From: Actinacidiphila cocklensis
Lineage (GTDB): Bacteria > Actinomycetota > Actinomycetes > Streptomycetales > Streptomycetaceae
DNA length: 64,000 nucleotides
Assembly: GCF_907177275.1 (NCBI RefSeq)
Contig: NZ_CAJSLV010000042.1
Location: forward strand, 124,001-188,000
Direction of reading: 5' to 3'
Below the pieces are notes generated by a model. That model did not search any database. It was not told the DNA's origin and saw only the letters and a list, made by a program, of their open reading frames with translations. Below, piece after piece: positions 40,224 through 49,469 of the stretch. How positions within the stretch are numbered: the stretch's first letter is position 1; the number at the start of each line of letters is the position of its first letter. The position numbers and the translations under genes were made by a program.

Positions 40224-40983
40224 CTAGCCTCGCGACTGCCGGCGGTACCGACCGGGGGCCACGCCGTACTCCCGCTTGAACGCCTTGGCGAAGGCGAATT
40301 CGGAGGTGTATCCCGTGCGTTGCGCGACGGTCTGTATCGGCTTGTCGCTGTCGCGCAGCAGTCGCGCCGCCAGGGTCATCCGCCACCAGGTCAGGTAGCC
40401 CAGCGGCGGTTTGCCGACCAGCGAGGTGAACCGGCGGGAGAAGGCCGCGCGCGACAGTCCGGCTTTCGCGCCCAGCGCCTCGACCGGCCACTGCCCGGCG
40501 GGTTCCTGGTGGATATGGCGCAGCGCTGCGGTGATCGCCGGATCGCGCAAGGCCGCGGCCCACCCGGTGGCCGGGGCCGTCGTCCGCCTGCTCGTCGAAC
40601 CAGGCCCGCAGGATGTACAGAAGCATGATGTCCAGCAGGGCCGACACGACCGCTTCGGTTCCGTGGTCGGGGTGCGCGATCTCGTCACCGAGCAGGTTGA
40701 CGGCAGCAAGTAGCCGCGTGCGGTGGCCGAGACGTGCCGGAAGGTGGATGACCTCGGGCAGTTCCTAGAACAGGGGGTGCGGCCGGGTCCGGTCGATCGT
40801 GTACGCGCCGCACAGCAGGACCGTCGTGGCTCCCTCGCCCTCGTCGGCGCTCGGCGCAATCTCGCGCAGGGAGGCCGAGGGTGCGCCCGTCAGGGACGTC
40901 GCGGGGCTGTCGGCCAGAGCGTGCCCGCAGCCGTGCGGAAGGCACACCACATCGCCCACGCTCAGGGCGACCGCGGCGCCCGT
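40224..40983 (-). pseudogene. AraC-family regulator, decayed
   Basis: The C-terminal AraC HTH is intact in one frame (A-L-G-A-K-A-G-L-S-R-A-A-F-S-R-R-F and Y-T-S-E-F-A-F-A-K-A-F-K-R-E-Y-G), but the gene as a whole is broken. The 5' half, encoding an AraC-type cupin domain (L-S-V-G-D-V-V-C-L-P-H-G), ends in TAG at 40765-40767. The same frame continues to about 40575, where one extra base shifts it into the HTH frame. The N-terminal 50 or so residues are absent: similarity begins abruptly at 40983, beside an oppositely oriented Ohr remnant. Confidence 0.8.
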
Positions 40984-41106
40984 ACGAAACTGCCGGACGG
41001 CCTGCCCCCGGCAGTCGGTCGCGAGCTCATCGAGGCCACCCACCAGGTCTGCCCGTACTCCAACGCCACGCGCGGCAACATCCCGGTCGAACTGCTCGCC
41101 GGGTAA
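40984..41106 (+). pseudogene. Ohr/OsmC-family remnant, C-terminal fragment
   Basis: In this frame the translation reads K-L-P-D-G-L-P, then E-A-T-H-Q-V-C-P-Y-S-N-A-T-R-G-N-I and V-E-L-L-A-G before TAA. This is the C-terminal end of an organic-hydroperoxide-resistance protein with its second redox Cys. The N-terminal two thirds (with the first Cys) are missing. It begins exactly where the AraC remnant on the other strand ends. The 152 bp after its stop, up to the next gene, show nothing recognisable. Confidence 0.75.
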
Positions 41107-41258
41107 CCGCCGCCCCGCTGAAGGCCACCTGTCCCGCAACCGTCGGAATCCGCGGTCCCCGGGCAGTCACCCCGACGGCCGCCGGGCGGTGACCGTATCG
41201 ATGAAAGCGACCACCGCCCGGGTCGATCGGACGAAGGTCGACCGGACTGTCCAGACAC

Positions 41259-41729
41259 TCATCGACCACGCGCTGTGCGGACACGGCCGGAGCCACTGCC
41301 GGTGGTTCGGCGCAGCAGGGGGATGAGGGCCGCTGCGACAGCGAGGTGGATCAGTGCCAGCGCGGCCTTGGTGCCGCCGGTGGCCTGCTCGACGAAGACC
41401 GGGACCAGGGAGAGCAGGGCGACGGTGACGGCCAGGGCCGTCCACCAGGTCGCGGCGCGCGCGATGCGGCGCTCCATGAGGGCGAGGGAACCCCAGCCCA
41501 GCAGCGCGAACAGCAAGGAGAAGGCCAGGACGACGGGCAGGCCGATGGTCGCGGTGCCCTGGGAGTCGGTGAGGACGAAACCGGCGCCCAGCGCGTGCGC
41601 CACCAGCCAGACCGCCGCCGGCAGCAGCGTGGCGGCCCCTGTGGCGACAGCCCGCGCCCGCCGCCTGGCGTGCACGGTCGTCGTCGTGCCGCCGGGAGTG
41701 CTCGGGGCCGGGTGCAATTGCGTCGTCAT
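41259..41729 (-). CDS. DUF6069-like membrane protein
   Basis: A 156-residue protein with four predicted membrane helices (A-T-L-L-P-A-A-V-W-L-V-A-H-A-L-G, V-V-L-A-F-S-L-L-F-A-L-L-G-W, A-L-A-V-T-V-A-L-L-S-L-V-P-V-F and A-A-L-A-L-I-H-L-A-V-A-A-A-L-I-P-L), preceded by a Thr/Arg-rich cytoplasmic N-terminus. It matches the short actinobacterial DUF6069 family of unknown function. The ATG at 41729 follows GGAGAAC. It is divergent from the cysteine hydrolase gene. Confidence 0.75.
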   Translation of the reverse strand: MTTQLHPAPSTPGGTTTTVHARRRARAVATGAATLLPAAVWLVAHALGAGFVLTDSQGTATIGLPVVLAFSLLFALLGWGSLALMERRIARAATWWTALAVTVALLSLVPVFVEQATGGTKAALALIHLAVAAALIPLLRRTTGSGSGRVRTARGR

Positions 41730-41972
41730 GGCAGTTCTCCTGTTCGGGGACGGGCAGCGCCCGCAGGGCGGGGAGCCGGCAAGGGCCGGTCGCGCTGTCA
41801 CTGATACGTCGAACGGGACGTCGCGGAATCGACACGGCCGGGCAGAAGCCGCCGGATCGGCGCCGCCGCGGAAGTTCACGCGCGTACGCCCGGCACGCTG
41901 TCCAGCGGGGGCCGGTATCGGGCAAGCTGGGGCAAGCCTCTGATGTGTCCCAGCTCACCCCGAGGAGCCGCC

Positions 41973-42587
41973 ATGACCGAGACCCTCCGCCTCGACCCGG
42001 CGAAGACCGCACTGGTCCTGATCGAGTACCAGAACGATTTCACCAGCCCGGGCGGGGTGCTCCACGACGCCGTGGCAGGCGTGATGGCGAAGACCGGGAT
42101 GCTGGCGAACACCGTGGCCCTGGCCGAGGCCGCCCGCGCCGCCGGCGTCACCGTCATGCACGCGCCGATCGCCTTCGCCCCCGGCTACGGCGAGCTCTCG
42201 CGCCACCCGTACGGCATCCTCAAGGGGGTCGTGGACGGCTCCGCGTTCGTCAAGGGCACCTGGGGCGCCGCGATCACGGACGAACTGGCCCCGGCCGACG
42301 GCGACATCGTGATCGAGGGCAAGCGCGGCCTGGACACGTTCGCCAGCACCAACCTCGACTTCATCCTGCGCAGCAAGGGCATCGACACGATCGTCCTGGG
42401 CGGCTTCCTCACCAACTGCTGCGTGGAGTCCACGATGCGCACCGGTTACGAACACGGCTTCCGGGTCGTGACCGTGCGCGACTGCCTCGCCGCCACCTCG
42501 CAGGAGGAGCACGACAACGCGCTCGCCTTCGACTACCCGATGTTCTCCCTGCCGCTGACCTCGGCGGAGGTGATCGCCGGCCTGTGA
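41973..42587 (+). CDS. Isochorismatase-family cysteine hydrolase
   Basis: A 204-residue cysteine hydrolase. The catalytic Asp is in V-L-I-E-Y-Q-N-D-F, the Lys in E-G-K-R-G-L-D, and the nucleophilic Cys in F-L-T-N-C-C-V-E-S. The family hydrolyses amides or vinyl ethers of small molecules; this length and the I-E-Y-Q-N-D-F start are closest to nicotinamidase/biuret-type members, without firm substrate. The ATG at 41973 lies after GAGGAG. It is followed by a NUDIX remnant, not by an intact partner. Confidence 0.9.
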   Translation: MTETLRLDPAKTALVLIEYQNDFTSPGGVLHDAVAGVMAKTGMLANTVALAEAARAAGVTVMHAPIAFAPGYGELSRHPYGILKGVVDGSAFVKGTWGAAITDELAPADGDIVIEGKRGLDTFASTNLDFILRSKGIDTIVLGGFLTNCCVESTMRTGYEHGFRVVTVRDCLAATSQEEHDNALAFDYPMFSLPLTSAEVIAGL

Positions 42588-42656
42588 CGCCGGGCCGCGC
42601 CGGGGGCGCGGTGCCGTCCGGGGTCCGACCGGACCGGGTCCGGAGGCGGGGTCGAG

Positions 42657-42806
42657 GAGGACGGCGAGGACATCGAGGTCCTCGAACTCCCCTTCGCCGA
42701 GGCCCTCGCGATGACCCGCGACGGCCGCATCGCCGACGGCAAGACCGTCCTGCTCCTCCAATGGGCCGCCCTGGACGGTCCCTTCTGCCCCGCGGCGGCC
42801 CGCTGA
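42657..42806 (+). pseudogene. NUDIX hydrolase C-terminal remnant
   Basis: About 49 codons in one frame read [16 protein letters not shown], then [17 protein letters not shown] before TGA. This is the C-terminal end of ADP-ribose-pyrophosphatase-type NUDIX proteins. The NUDIX box and everything before it are absent, and no start is present. It is a gene stump 70 bp after the cysteine hydrolase. Confidence 0.6.
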
Positions 42807-42837
42807 CGGCGCCGCCCGCCGGCCTCCGGGAACGCAG

Positions 42838-42883
42838 CCGGCCCCCGACCCCCTGCGCCCGGGCGGCGGGGGTCGGGGGCCGG
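42838..42883. terminator. 16-bp perfect hairpin, bidirectional terminator
   Basis: Arms CCGGCCCCCGACCCCC and GGGGGTCGGGGGCCGG are exact complements with a 14-nt loop. It lies 13 bp beyond the chitinase stop and 32 bp beyond the NUDIX stump, so it can serve both directions. Confidence 0.75.
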
Positions 42884-42896
42884 TGCGACCCGAGGA

Positions 42897-44249
42897 TCAA
42901 CTAGGCAGGTTCCACTGCTGGTTGGAGCTGCCGAAGCACGTCCAGATCTGCAGGCGGGTGCCGTTCGCCGAGCTGGGTCCCGTGGCGTCCAGGCACTTGC
43001 CGGAGCTGGGGTTGACCAGTTCGCCGTTGGACTGGTGCTGCCAGGTCTGGGCGCCGGAGCCGTTGCAGTCGTACAGCTGCACGGTGGTGCCGTCGGCGGT
43101 GCCGGCCGACGTGACGTCCATGCACTTGCCGAGGGCCTTCACAGTGCCGTCGGTGCCCACGGTCCACTGCTGCGCACCGGTGCCGTTGCAGTCGTAGAGC
43201 TGCACCGCGCTGCCGTTCGCGCTGCTGGCGCCGGCCACGTCCACGCACTTGCCGCCGTAGCCGGTGATCTGGCCGGTCTTGCCCGAACCCGTTCCGCCGC
43301 CACCGGTGCTGCCGCCGGTGATCTTGTTGAAGATGCGGGAGTAGGCGTAGCCCGTGCCCTTGTCGTAGTAGTCGACCTCCCAGAACGCCAACTCCTGGAC
43401 GCCGTTGGCGGCGGCGAAGCTCTCCAGCGTCTGCGCGTCGGCCTGCGAGAAGTACTCGTTGTCGTCGTTCTGGCCTGCGATCGGGGTGAGACCGATCCGC
43501 CCGTACGCCGCCGAGGTCGAGATGCCGTACAGGCCCGCGAGCTGGCTCGCGGACGAACGGGCCGCGGACTCGGCGTCGTTGAGGGCGTTCTCGCCGTCGC
43601 CGAAGTCCATCGTCATCAGGTTGACGGCGCTGACGTTGACGCCCTTGCTCTTGGCGTCGCTGAGGACGTTGTACTCCTGCGAGGGCAGGCCGCCGGGGTC
43701 CACGGCCAGGGTGTAGGCGACCTGCACCGACGGGTTCTGCGCCTGGAGGGCGGCCAGGGCCTGGTTGCGGCGCTGGTTGGCGGCGGTGTCGCCCAGGGTG
43801 CCGCCTTCGATGTCGAAGTCCAGGCGGTTGATGCCGTAGGTGTTCACGATGTTGGCGTAGGCAGCCGTCAGGGACGACACCGAGGTGCAGGTCTGGGCCA
43901 GTTCGCCGCCCTCGGCTCCGCCGAAGGAGATGATCACTGTGCCGCCGGCTGCTTTGAGCGCGTTGATCTGCGAGGTGTACGCGCCGACCGAGTCGCCGCT
44001 GCCCTCCCAGTACGGGGTGCAGCCGGATCGTGGGATGAGGAAGGCCAGCGTGTAGTACTTCAGGCCGGTGGCGTTCATGTCCGCGGCCATGTCGTTGGCG
44101 GTGTTGCCGTCGATCTGGAGGTAGGGGGCGGCGAAGTGGGCCGGCAGTGCCGGACCGGCGGCGTGGGCCTCACCGGTGACACCGACGAGAGCACCGGCTG
44201 CGGCTAGTGCCGTGGTGGCAAACGCCGCGATGCCGTGTTTGACGCGCAT
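42897..44249 (-). CDS. Secreted GH18 chitinase with ricin-type lectin domain
   Basis: A 450-residue exported enzyme. Residues 1-30 are a signal peptide (cleavage near A-H-A-A). The GH18 domain (about 35-315) has the catalytic R-L-D-F-D-I-E-G-G motif with its Glu, and W-E-V-D-Y-Y near its end. A Gly/Thr/Ser linker leads to a beta-trefoil ricin-type lectin domain (about 328-450) with three Q-x-W repeats. It should cut chitin or related beta-1,4-GlcNAc polymers outside the cell. The ATG at 44249 is the mature start; the longer frame to 44333 is not conserved-looking. It is divergent from a LacI regulator. Confidence 0.94.
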   Translation of the reverse strand: MRVKHGIAAFATTALAAAGALVGVTGEAHAAGPALPAHFAAPYLQIDGNTANDMAADMNATGLKYYTLAFLIPRSGCTPYWEGSGDSVGAYTSQINALKAAGGTVIISFGGAEGGELAQTCTSVSSLTAAYANIVNTYGINRLDFDIEGGTLGDTAANQRRNQALAALQAQNPSVQVAYTLAVDPGGLPSQEYNVLSDAKSKGVNVSAVNLMTMDFGDGENALNDAESAARSSASQLAGLYGISTSAAYGRIGLTPIAGQNDDNEYFSQADAQTLESFAAANGVQELAFWEVDYYDKGTGYAYSRIFNKITGGSTGGGGTGSGKTGQITGYGGKCVDVAGASSANGSAVQLYDCNGTGAQQWTVGTDGTVKALGKCMDVTSAGTADGTTVQLYDCNGSGAQTWQHQSNGELVNPSSGKCLDATGPSSANGTRLQIWTCFGSSNQQWNLPS

Positions 44250-44404
44250 GTTGACTCCATTGGGCCGAAGGGCGTGGGGAGGAACTCGGCCTGGCTGGAC
44301 GGGAGTTTGCGCGTGTACAGACAACCGCGTCAAGCCTTTAGACAGGAAACCTAACTACCGTTCTGTTACATCACCGCTCACCGGTATGACGCGCCCTGCG
44401 CTGA

Positions 44405-44420
44405 CCTGTGCGTTCACAGG
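44405..44420. promoter_or_regulatory. Inverted repeat between chitinase and LacI genes
   Basis: CCTGTG and CACAGG are exact complements separated by CGTT, 59 bp before the LacI start codon. It is a plausible operator for the adjacent regulator, though short. Confidence 0.4.
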
Positions 44421-44478
44421 CCGTTGCAGGCAGGGGTGTCGATAGACTGCCGCACCATGGAACGGAGCTCTGTACGGG

Positions 44479-45501
44479 TTGGGTAGGCGGCCGGGTTCGC
44501 GGGTCACCGTACGGGCCATCGCCGCCGAGGCGGGCGTGTCGGTCGCCACCGTCTCCCGGGTGATCAACGGCCGTGACGCCGTGGCCCCCGCGACGCAGGA
44601 GATGGTGCGCCAGGCGGCGCGGCGTCTGGGCGACGGGGCGCTCGGCGCGCGGGAGCAGGAGCCGGCGGCTCAGCCGGTGTTCGTGTACTGCCCCTACCGG
44701 CTGACCGACTACTTCGGGCCGATCGTCACCTCCGTGGTCGAGGCGCTCGCCCTGCACGGCCGCGGGGCCATGGTGCAGGCGGGCAGGAGCGCGCAGGAGC
44801 AGAGCCCGTCCTTGCTCGACCTCCCCCGGCGGTCCGGGATCGCCGGGGCCGTGCTGGTCCTTCCGCCCGACTCCGGTGAGGACCTGGAGGCGCTGCACGC
44901 GCGGCAGTACCCGCTGGTGGTGATCGACCCGCGGGTCGAACTGCCGGAGGACGTGGCGTCGGTGTCGGCCGCTCATGCGGCGGGCGCGCGGCGGATCACC
45001 GGGCACCTGACGTCGCTGGGCCACCGGCGTATCGGATTCGTCGGCGGTCCCCGGGAGTGGCAGGTGACGCGCAACCGGCTGGCCGGACACGCCTCCGCAC
45101 TGTCGGAGGTCGGGATTCTCGTCGACCCCGCGCTGGTGCGGCATGTCGAGGAGCCCACCGCGGAAATGGGCTACCGGGCGGCCCTGTCGCTGCTGGAGGG
45201 CGTGCCGGCGCCCACCGCGATCGTGGCGTTCAACGACAAGACCGCGGCCGGCGCCCTGCGCGCGGCCCGCGAGCGGAACCTGCGCGTCCCCCAGGACGTG
45301 TCCGTCACCGGCTTCGACGACAGCGAACTCGGCCAGTGCACCCTGCCGATGCTCACCACCGCACGGCAGCCGCTGGAGGAGATGGGGCGTATGGCGGTCT
45401 CGCTGCTGATGCGCCTGCTGGCCGGACACGCCATCGACACCCTGCACGTGGAACTCGCCACCCCGCTGGTCCTGCGGGATTCCACCGCACCGGCGCGCTG
45501 A
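44479..45501 (+). CDS. LacI-family transcriptional regulator
   Basis: A 340-residue regulator: N-terminal HTH V-T-V-R-A-I-A-A-E-A-G-V-S-V-A-T-V-S-R-V-I-N-G-R, then a periplasmic-binding-protein-like sugar-binding domain with V-T-G-F-D-D-S near its end. The start is TTG at 44479 with GGAG 11 bp upstream; the ATG at 44457 is in another frame and stops at once. It lies between a chitinase (divergent) and a secreted hydrolase pair (convergent), so a sugar-responsive role in glycan use is likely; the ligand is unknown. Confidence 0.92.
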   Translation: MGRRPGSRVTVRAIAAEAGVSVATVSRVINGRDAVAPATQEMVRQAARRLGDGALGAREQEPAAQPVFVYCPYRLTDYFGPIVTSVVEALALHGRGAMVQAGRSAQEQSPSLLDLPRRSGIAGAVLVLPPDSGEDLEALHARQYPLVVIDPRVELPEDVASVSAAHAAGARRITGHLTSLGHRRIGFVGGPREWQVTRNRLAGHASALSEVGILVDPALVRHVEEPTAEMGYRAALSLLEGVPAPTAIVAFNDKTAAGALRAARERNLRVPQDVSVTGFDDSELGQCTLPMLTTARQPLEEMGRMAVSLLMRLLAGHAIDTLHVELATPLVLRDSTAPAR

Positions 45502-45545
45502 CCGCCGGACTCCGCGTCGCAGCAGCGCCGTGCGTCAAGGGCGCG

Positions 45546-45580
45546 GGCGCGGGGCGGTCCGGCAGGGACCGCCCCGCGCC
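45546..45580. terminator. 15-bp perfect hairpin between convergent genes
   Basis: Arms GGCGCGGGGCGGTCC and GGACCGCCCCGCGCC with a 5-nt loop, 44 bp after the LacI stop and 12 bp beyond the stop of the convergent SGNH gene. It probably ends both transcripts. Confidence 0.75.
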
Positions 45581-45592
45581 TACGGCTGAGCT

Positions 45593-46822
45593 CTAGCGAA
45601 GAAGGCCCAGGTCGACGGCGTCGGCCAGCGCCTGCATGCCGGCCGCGTTGGGGTGGATGTGGTCGCCCGAGTCGAAACGGGGGTCCAGCTCCGCCGGGTC
45701 GGCCGGATCGGCGACGGCCTTCTCGAAGTCGACCACCCCGTCGAAGGCACCGCTGGTGCGGATCCAGGTGTTGGCCGCCTGCCGGAGCGCCTCCGCGGAG
45801 TCGCTGTAGTAGCCGTTGCCCTTGTCCGGCAGCAGGGTGGCGCCGATGATCCGGACCCCGGCCGCGTGGGCCTGGCCGACCAGGTTCCGGTAGCCGTCGA
45901 TCAGGTCCTGTGCGGTGAGCGGGCGGCCGCCGGGTCCCGCGTTGTTGCCGATGTCGTTGATCCCCTCCAGGAGGATCACGTCGCGCACTCCCGGCTGGCC
46001 GAGCGCGTCGTGGGCGAACCGCTTGGTGGCGCTGATGCCCTGCCAGATGTTGGGTACGTCGGTCAGCACCCGGTTGCCGCCGATGCCCGCGTCCACCACG
46101 CCCATCGGGCTGGTGGACGCGAGCCGCCGGGCCAGGTCGTCGGGCCAGCGCTGGTACGCACCCGTCGGGGTGTTGTAGCCGTCGGTGATGGAGTCGCCGA
46201 AGGCGACGACGACGCCGCGGGCGACGTCGGGGACGACGTCGAGCCCGGACAGGTAGTACCAGGACGTGGTCGACGCGATGTAGCCGCCGTCGCCCGCCTC
46301 GGCCGTGTGGTCGCCCGCGGCGGACAGGTACGTGGTGTCGAACGCGTCGGAGTGCCAGGTGGCCGAACTGGTGGCGTTCGGCAGGTAGACGCTGGCCAGG
46401 ATGCTCCGGCCGGCGGTGACGGTCATCGGGACCGGGTCGCTGACGGCCTCCGCCCCCGCGGGGATGGTCACCGAGGCGTGGTGCCCGAAGGTGACCGCGT
46501 GCGCGGTGCCGGGGACGGCGGTGGCCCGGTCGGCCTGGGCGGCCACGCTGGTCGCCCCGATCGTGAGCGGGGTGGTGCCGCGCAGGTTGGAGAGGTGAAG
46601 GCGCAGGGCGTGCCCGCCGATGCTGGGGTGGACGACCATCCGGATCGTCCGGTTGTCGAAGTTGGGACCGCCGATGGTCATGCTCGGCGACCATGCGGCC
46701 AGTCGCGGGCTGTCGGGCGCGGGGCGGCCCGAGCCCGAGGCGGGAGCGGCGCCCAGCAGCGCGGCCACGACGGCGGTCACCGCCGCCAGCACCGGCGTCG
46801 TTCGTGCCTTGAGGAGGAGCAT
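45593..46822 (-). CDS. Secreted SGNH/GDSL hydrolase
   Basis: A 409-residue exported protein with a signal peptide (residues 1-30). A beta-sandwich N-terminal part is followed by the SGNH domain: V-V-A-F-G-D-S-I-T-D (Ser), G-I-G-G-N-R, L-L-E-G-I-N-D-I-G, and the catalytic D-H-I-H-P-N near the C-terminus. It is likely a carbohydrate or lipid esterase. The ATG at 46822 is preferred to 46846. It lies 31 bp downstream of the beta-helix gene and is translated from the same message. Confidence 0.92.
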   Translation of the reverse strand: MLLLKARTTPVLAAVTAVVAALLGAAPASGSGRPAPDSPRLAAWSPSMTIGGPNFDNRTIRMVVHPSIGGHALRLHLSNLRGTTPLTIGATSVAAQADRATAVPGTAHAVTFGHHASVTIPAGAEAVSDPVPMTVTAGRSILASVYLPNATSSATWHSDAFDTTYLSAAGDHTAEAGDGGYIASTTSWYYLSGLDVVPDVARGVVVAFGDSITDGYNTPTGAYQRWPDDLARRLASTSPMGVVDAGIGGNRVLTDVPNIWQGISATKRFAHDALGQPGVRDVILLEGINDIGNNAGPGGRPLTAQDLIDGYRNLVGQAHAAGVRIIGATLLPDKGNGYYSDSAEALRQAANTWIRTSGAFDGVVDFEKAVADPADPAELDPRFDSGDHIHPNAAGMQALADAVDLGLLR

Positions 46823-46853
46823 TTTCTGCCTTTCTTCGGCCGGCACCGGCCGG

Positions 46854-49469
46854 TCAGCTGAGGGTGAAGCCGTCCACCAGGAGGTAGCTGCCGCTGAGCT
46901 TGGTCACCGTCAGCGTGTGCGGGGCGTCGGTCAGTCCGCTGGTCGACCAGAGCTTCTGCTGGGTGTGCCGCTGCGGGGTGTCGGCGCTGACCGTGCCCTG
47001 GGAGACGCCGTCGAGCGTGACGGCGATGTCGCCCTCGTCGGAGTTGGTCTCGGTGAGGAAGCCGATGCCGGTGCCGGTGAAGCTGATCGTGGCGGCCGCG
47101 CCGTTCTGCTGGGTGTAGTGCACCCCGTTGTCGAGGTCGCCGTCGCCGCGCGATCCGCTCGACGACCAGCTGCCGGTGTACGCGACCCGGAGGTCGTCGT
47201 CGTCCGCGGTCCCGCCGGGCAGGGTGCCGGGGCCTGCGGCCTTGACGATCGCCAGCGCCGCCGCCGGCCAGTTCCCGTCGGTCACCACGGTGGCCTGCTG
47301 GAAGGTGATACCGGTGCCGCTGTTGTTGAACGAGGCGGTGTCGCTGTAGTTGTCGTGGATCGAGTCATCGTGGATGCTCGGCGTCCACAGGTTCGTCCAG
47401 AGCGACCCGTTGCTGAAGCGCACCACGTTGTCGTGGGTGTCCCACAGCGAGCTTCCCTCGTCGTGGTAGATCATGTTGCACCCGTCGATGCACTCCGACA
47501 GGACGTTGCCGGTGAACTCCGAGGCCGCCGACTGGCCGCCGAGGGTGTAGATCGGACCGCCGTCGAACAGCGCGCCCATCACGCTGTGCACGTGGTTGCC
47601 GACGACGTGTTGACCGCCCGCGTAGGTCGTGCCGTGCAGGCACGGGTCGGGCAGGCCCTGCTTGGCCTGCAGGGTGCAGTCCGAGGCCCAGCCCCAGCCC
47701 CAGCCGATGGAGATGCCGGAGTACGGGGTGTAGCCGACGTCGTTGTGCGACAGCGTCGTGCCGCGGCTGTGGCCGACCCAGATGCCGACGGCGTCGGCGT
47801 ACTCCTGGCCGGGGAACTGCACCACCGTGCGGGAGACCGTGTTACCGCTGGTCATCAGGCCCGGCTCGGTCTGGTAGTAGTCGTCCACCTCACCGACCGC
47901 GACTCCGGTGCCGGAGGTGTCGGTGATCGTGCTCCCGGTCACCGTGGAGTCCTGGGTCTGGTCGGCGAGGTCGATCCCGCTGGTGCCGGTGTGCGTGACG
48001 GTGTCGCCGCTGAAGGTGATCCGCTGGCCCCGGTGCACCTGGACGGCGGCCGGGATACGGGCAGGTGCGCGCGTCGTCGGGTCCCAGACGACGCCGGCCT
48101 GGTTGTCGACGTAGCCCTCGGCGGTGGGGGCGGTCCAGGTGGTACCCGTGAAGGTGATGCCGGAGAAGGTGATGTCGTGCACCGGCGCGATCGGGTCCGG
48201 GATCACCGTGAAGCCGTCGACCAGCAGGTACGATCCGCCGGTCTTGACCACGCGGACGGTGTGGGAGCCCTTGGGCAGTCCGGTGACGGAGACCATGGCC
48301 TGCTGGGCCAGCCGCACCGGCCCGTTGCCGGAGACCGTCGACACCTTCTTGCCGTCGACGTAGACGTCGGCGCTGCCCTCGTCGGTGTTGGTCTCCGAGA
48401 GCATCTGGATGCCGGTGCCGTCGAAGGTGTAGCTGACCGCGTCGCCGTCGGTGGACGTGTAGTGCACGTCGGCGTTCAGGTCACCGAGGTGCCGCCCGCC
48501 GGAGTTGCCCCAGCTTCCGGTGTAGACCGCCCGCCAGTCGGTGTCGTTGAGCGGCGCGAGATGGCCGGGGGTGCCGGAGACGTCCACCAGCTGCTGAGCC
48601 ACCGGCAGTTCGACGTCGGCCGTGGCCAGGTCCTCGCCCGGTCGCGGCACGTAGTAGAGGTAGCCGGCGTTCTGGTCGAGGTAGAACTGGCCCGGGGTGC
48701 CCAGGAGTTGGTAGGAATTCTCCAACCAGGTGACACCGTCCATGGTGGGCAGGCCTGCGCCGTTGAACGGGAATCCCGGGTTGGGTACCGAGCTGTGGTT
48801 GTTGTTCCAGCAGCCGGGATCCACGGTCAGGTCGGAACCGCCGGACGCGGAGGCCGTGATGGAGGCCAGCGGGCAGCGCATCTGCTTCCAGCCGCTGTTG
48901 CGCACGACTTCGACCCGGGCGGGATCGGTCCATGCGGTGTATGACGGGTCCGCGGTGGTGAAGCCGGTGGCGGTGACGGAGAACCCGGACGGGTCCCGCG
49001 TGCCCCGGTCGCGGTCGGCCCGCACCCCGTTGACGAACAGTTCCCGACTGGCGGTGCCCGCCGGCACTTTGGCGCGGTAGACGTTCTTCTCCGCGTCGGT
49101 CTTGGTGAACCCGGTGACCTTCAGGGCGCCGGTGAGCACCGGTTGCTGCCCTGCGGCGGCCCGGTAGACCACCGGGTGCCCGGGCCGGCCGGAGTCCTGG
49201 ACCCCGAGCCGGAACGGACCGGTGAGCCGGTAGGTGCCGCCCCGCAGTTCGACGACGACGTCCCCCTCGGCGTCCGGGACCAGTTTCCCTGCCTGGTCCC
49301 GCGCGGTGTCCAACGCGCACGGACTGAGCGCCGTACAGGCGGTCCCGCGCCCGTCGGGCGCGACGTGCAGCACATCAGTATGCGAAGCGGCCTCGGCCGG
49401 ATGACCGCCTGACACCCCGAAGGTGGCGGCGGCGACGGCCGCAAGGCATGCAACAACAGCCCTGCGCAT
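46854..49469 (-). CDS. Secreted right-handed beta-helix protein with two X2-like domains
   Basis: An 871-residue secreted protein. A signal peptide (about 1-28) is followed by the beta-helix region with T-A-R-D-Q-A, R-G-G-T-Y-R-L-T-G-P-F and F-V-N-G-V-R-A, and later N-H-V-H-S-V-M-G and N-M-I-Y-H-D-E-G-S. Two copies of a roughly 115-residue beta-sandwich, each starting Y-T-G-S-W and ending G-S-Y-L-L-V-D-G-F, lie near residues 310-430 and at the C-terminus (754-871). The fold is that of polysaccharide-degrading enzymes (lyases or glycosidases) with glycan-binding repeats; the glycan cannot be read off. It is co-transcribed with the SGNH esterase, suggesting a joint attack on a decorated polysaccharide. 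Confidence 0.88.
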   Translation of the reverse strand: MRRAVVACLAAVAAATFGVSGGHPAEAASHTDVLHVAPDGRGTACTALSPCALDTARDQAGKLVPDAEGDVVVELRGGTYRLTGPFRLGVQDSGRPGHPVVYRAAAGQQPVLTGALKVTGFTKTDAEKNVYRAKVPAGTASRELFVNGVRADRDRGTRDPSGFSVTATGFTTADPSYTAWTDPARVEVVRNSGWKQMRCPLASITASASGGSDLTVDPGCWNNNHSSVPNPGFPFNGAGLPTMDGVTWLENSYQLLGTPGQFYLDQNAGYLYYVPRPGEDLATADVELPVAQQLVDVSGTPGHLAPLNDTDWRAVYTGSWGNSGGRHLGDLNADVHYTSTDGDAVSYTFDGTGIQMLSETNTDEGSADVYVDGKKVSTVSGNGPVRLAQQAMVSVTGLPKGSHTVRVVKTGGSYLLVDGFTVIPDPIAPVHDITFSGITFTGTTWTAPTAEGYVDNQAGVVWDPTTRAPARIPAAVQVHRGQRITFSGDTVTHTGTSGIDLADQTQDSTVTGSTITDTSGTGVAVGEVDDYYQTEPGLMTSGNTVSRTVVQFPGQEYADAVGIWVGHSRGTTLSHNDVGYTPYSGISIGWGWGWASDCTLQAKQGLPDPCLHGTTYAGGQHVVGNHVHSVMGALFDGGPIYTLGGQSAASEFTGNVLSECIDGCNMIYHDEGSSLWDTHDNVVRFSNGSLWTNLWTPSIHDDSIHDNYSDTASFNNSGTGITFQQATVVTDGNWPAAALAIVKAAGPGTLPGGTADDDDLRVAYTGSWSSSGSRGDGDLDNGVHYTQQNGAAATISFTGTGIGFLTETNSDEGDIAVTLDGVSQGTVSADTPQRHTQQKLWSTSGLTDAPHTLTVTKLSGSYLLVDGFTLS

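Noticed and set aside
40723..41106. A 127-residue open frame taken as a gene
   Set aside because: Only the last 40 residues match a family (Ohr); the first part is the shadow of the AraC remnant on the other strand.
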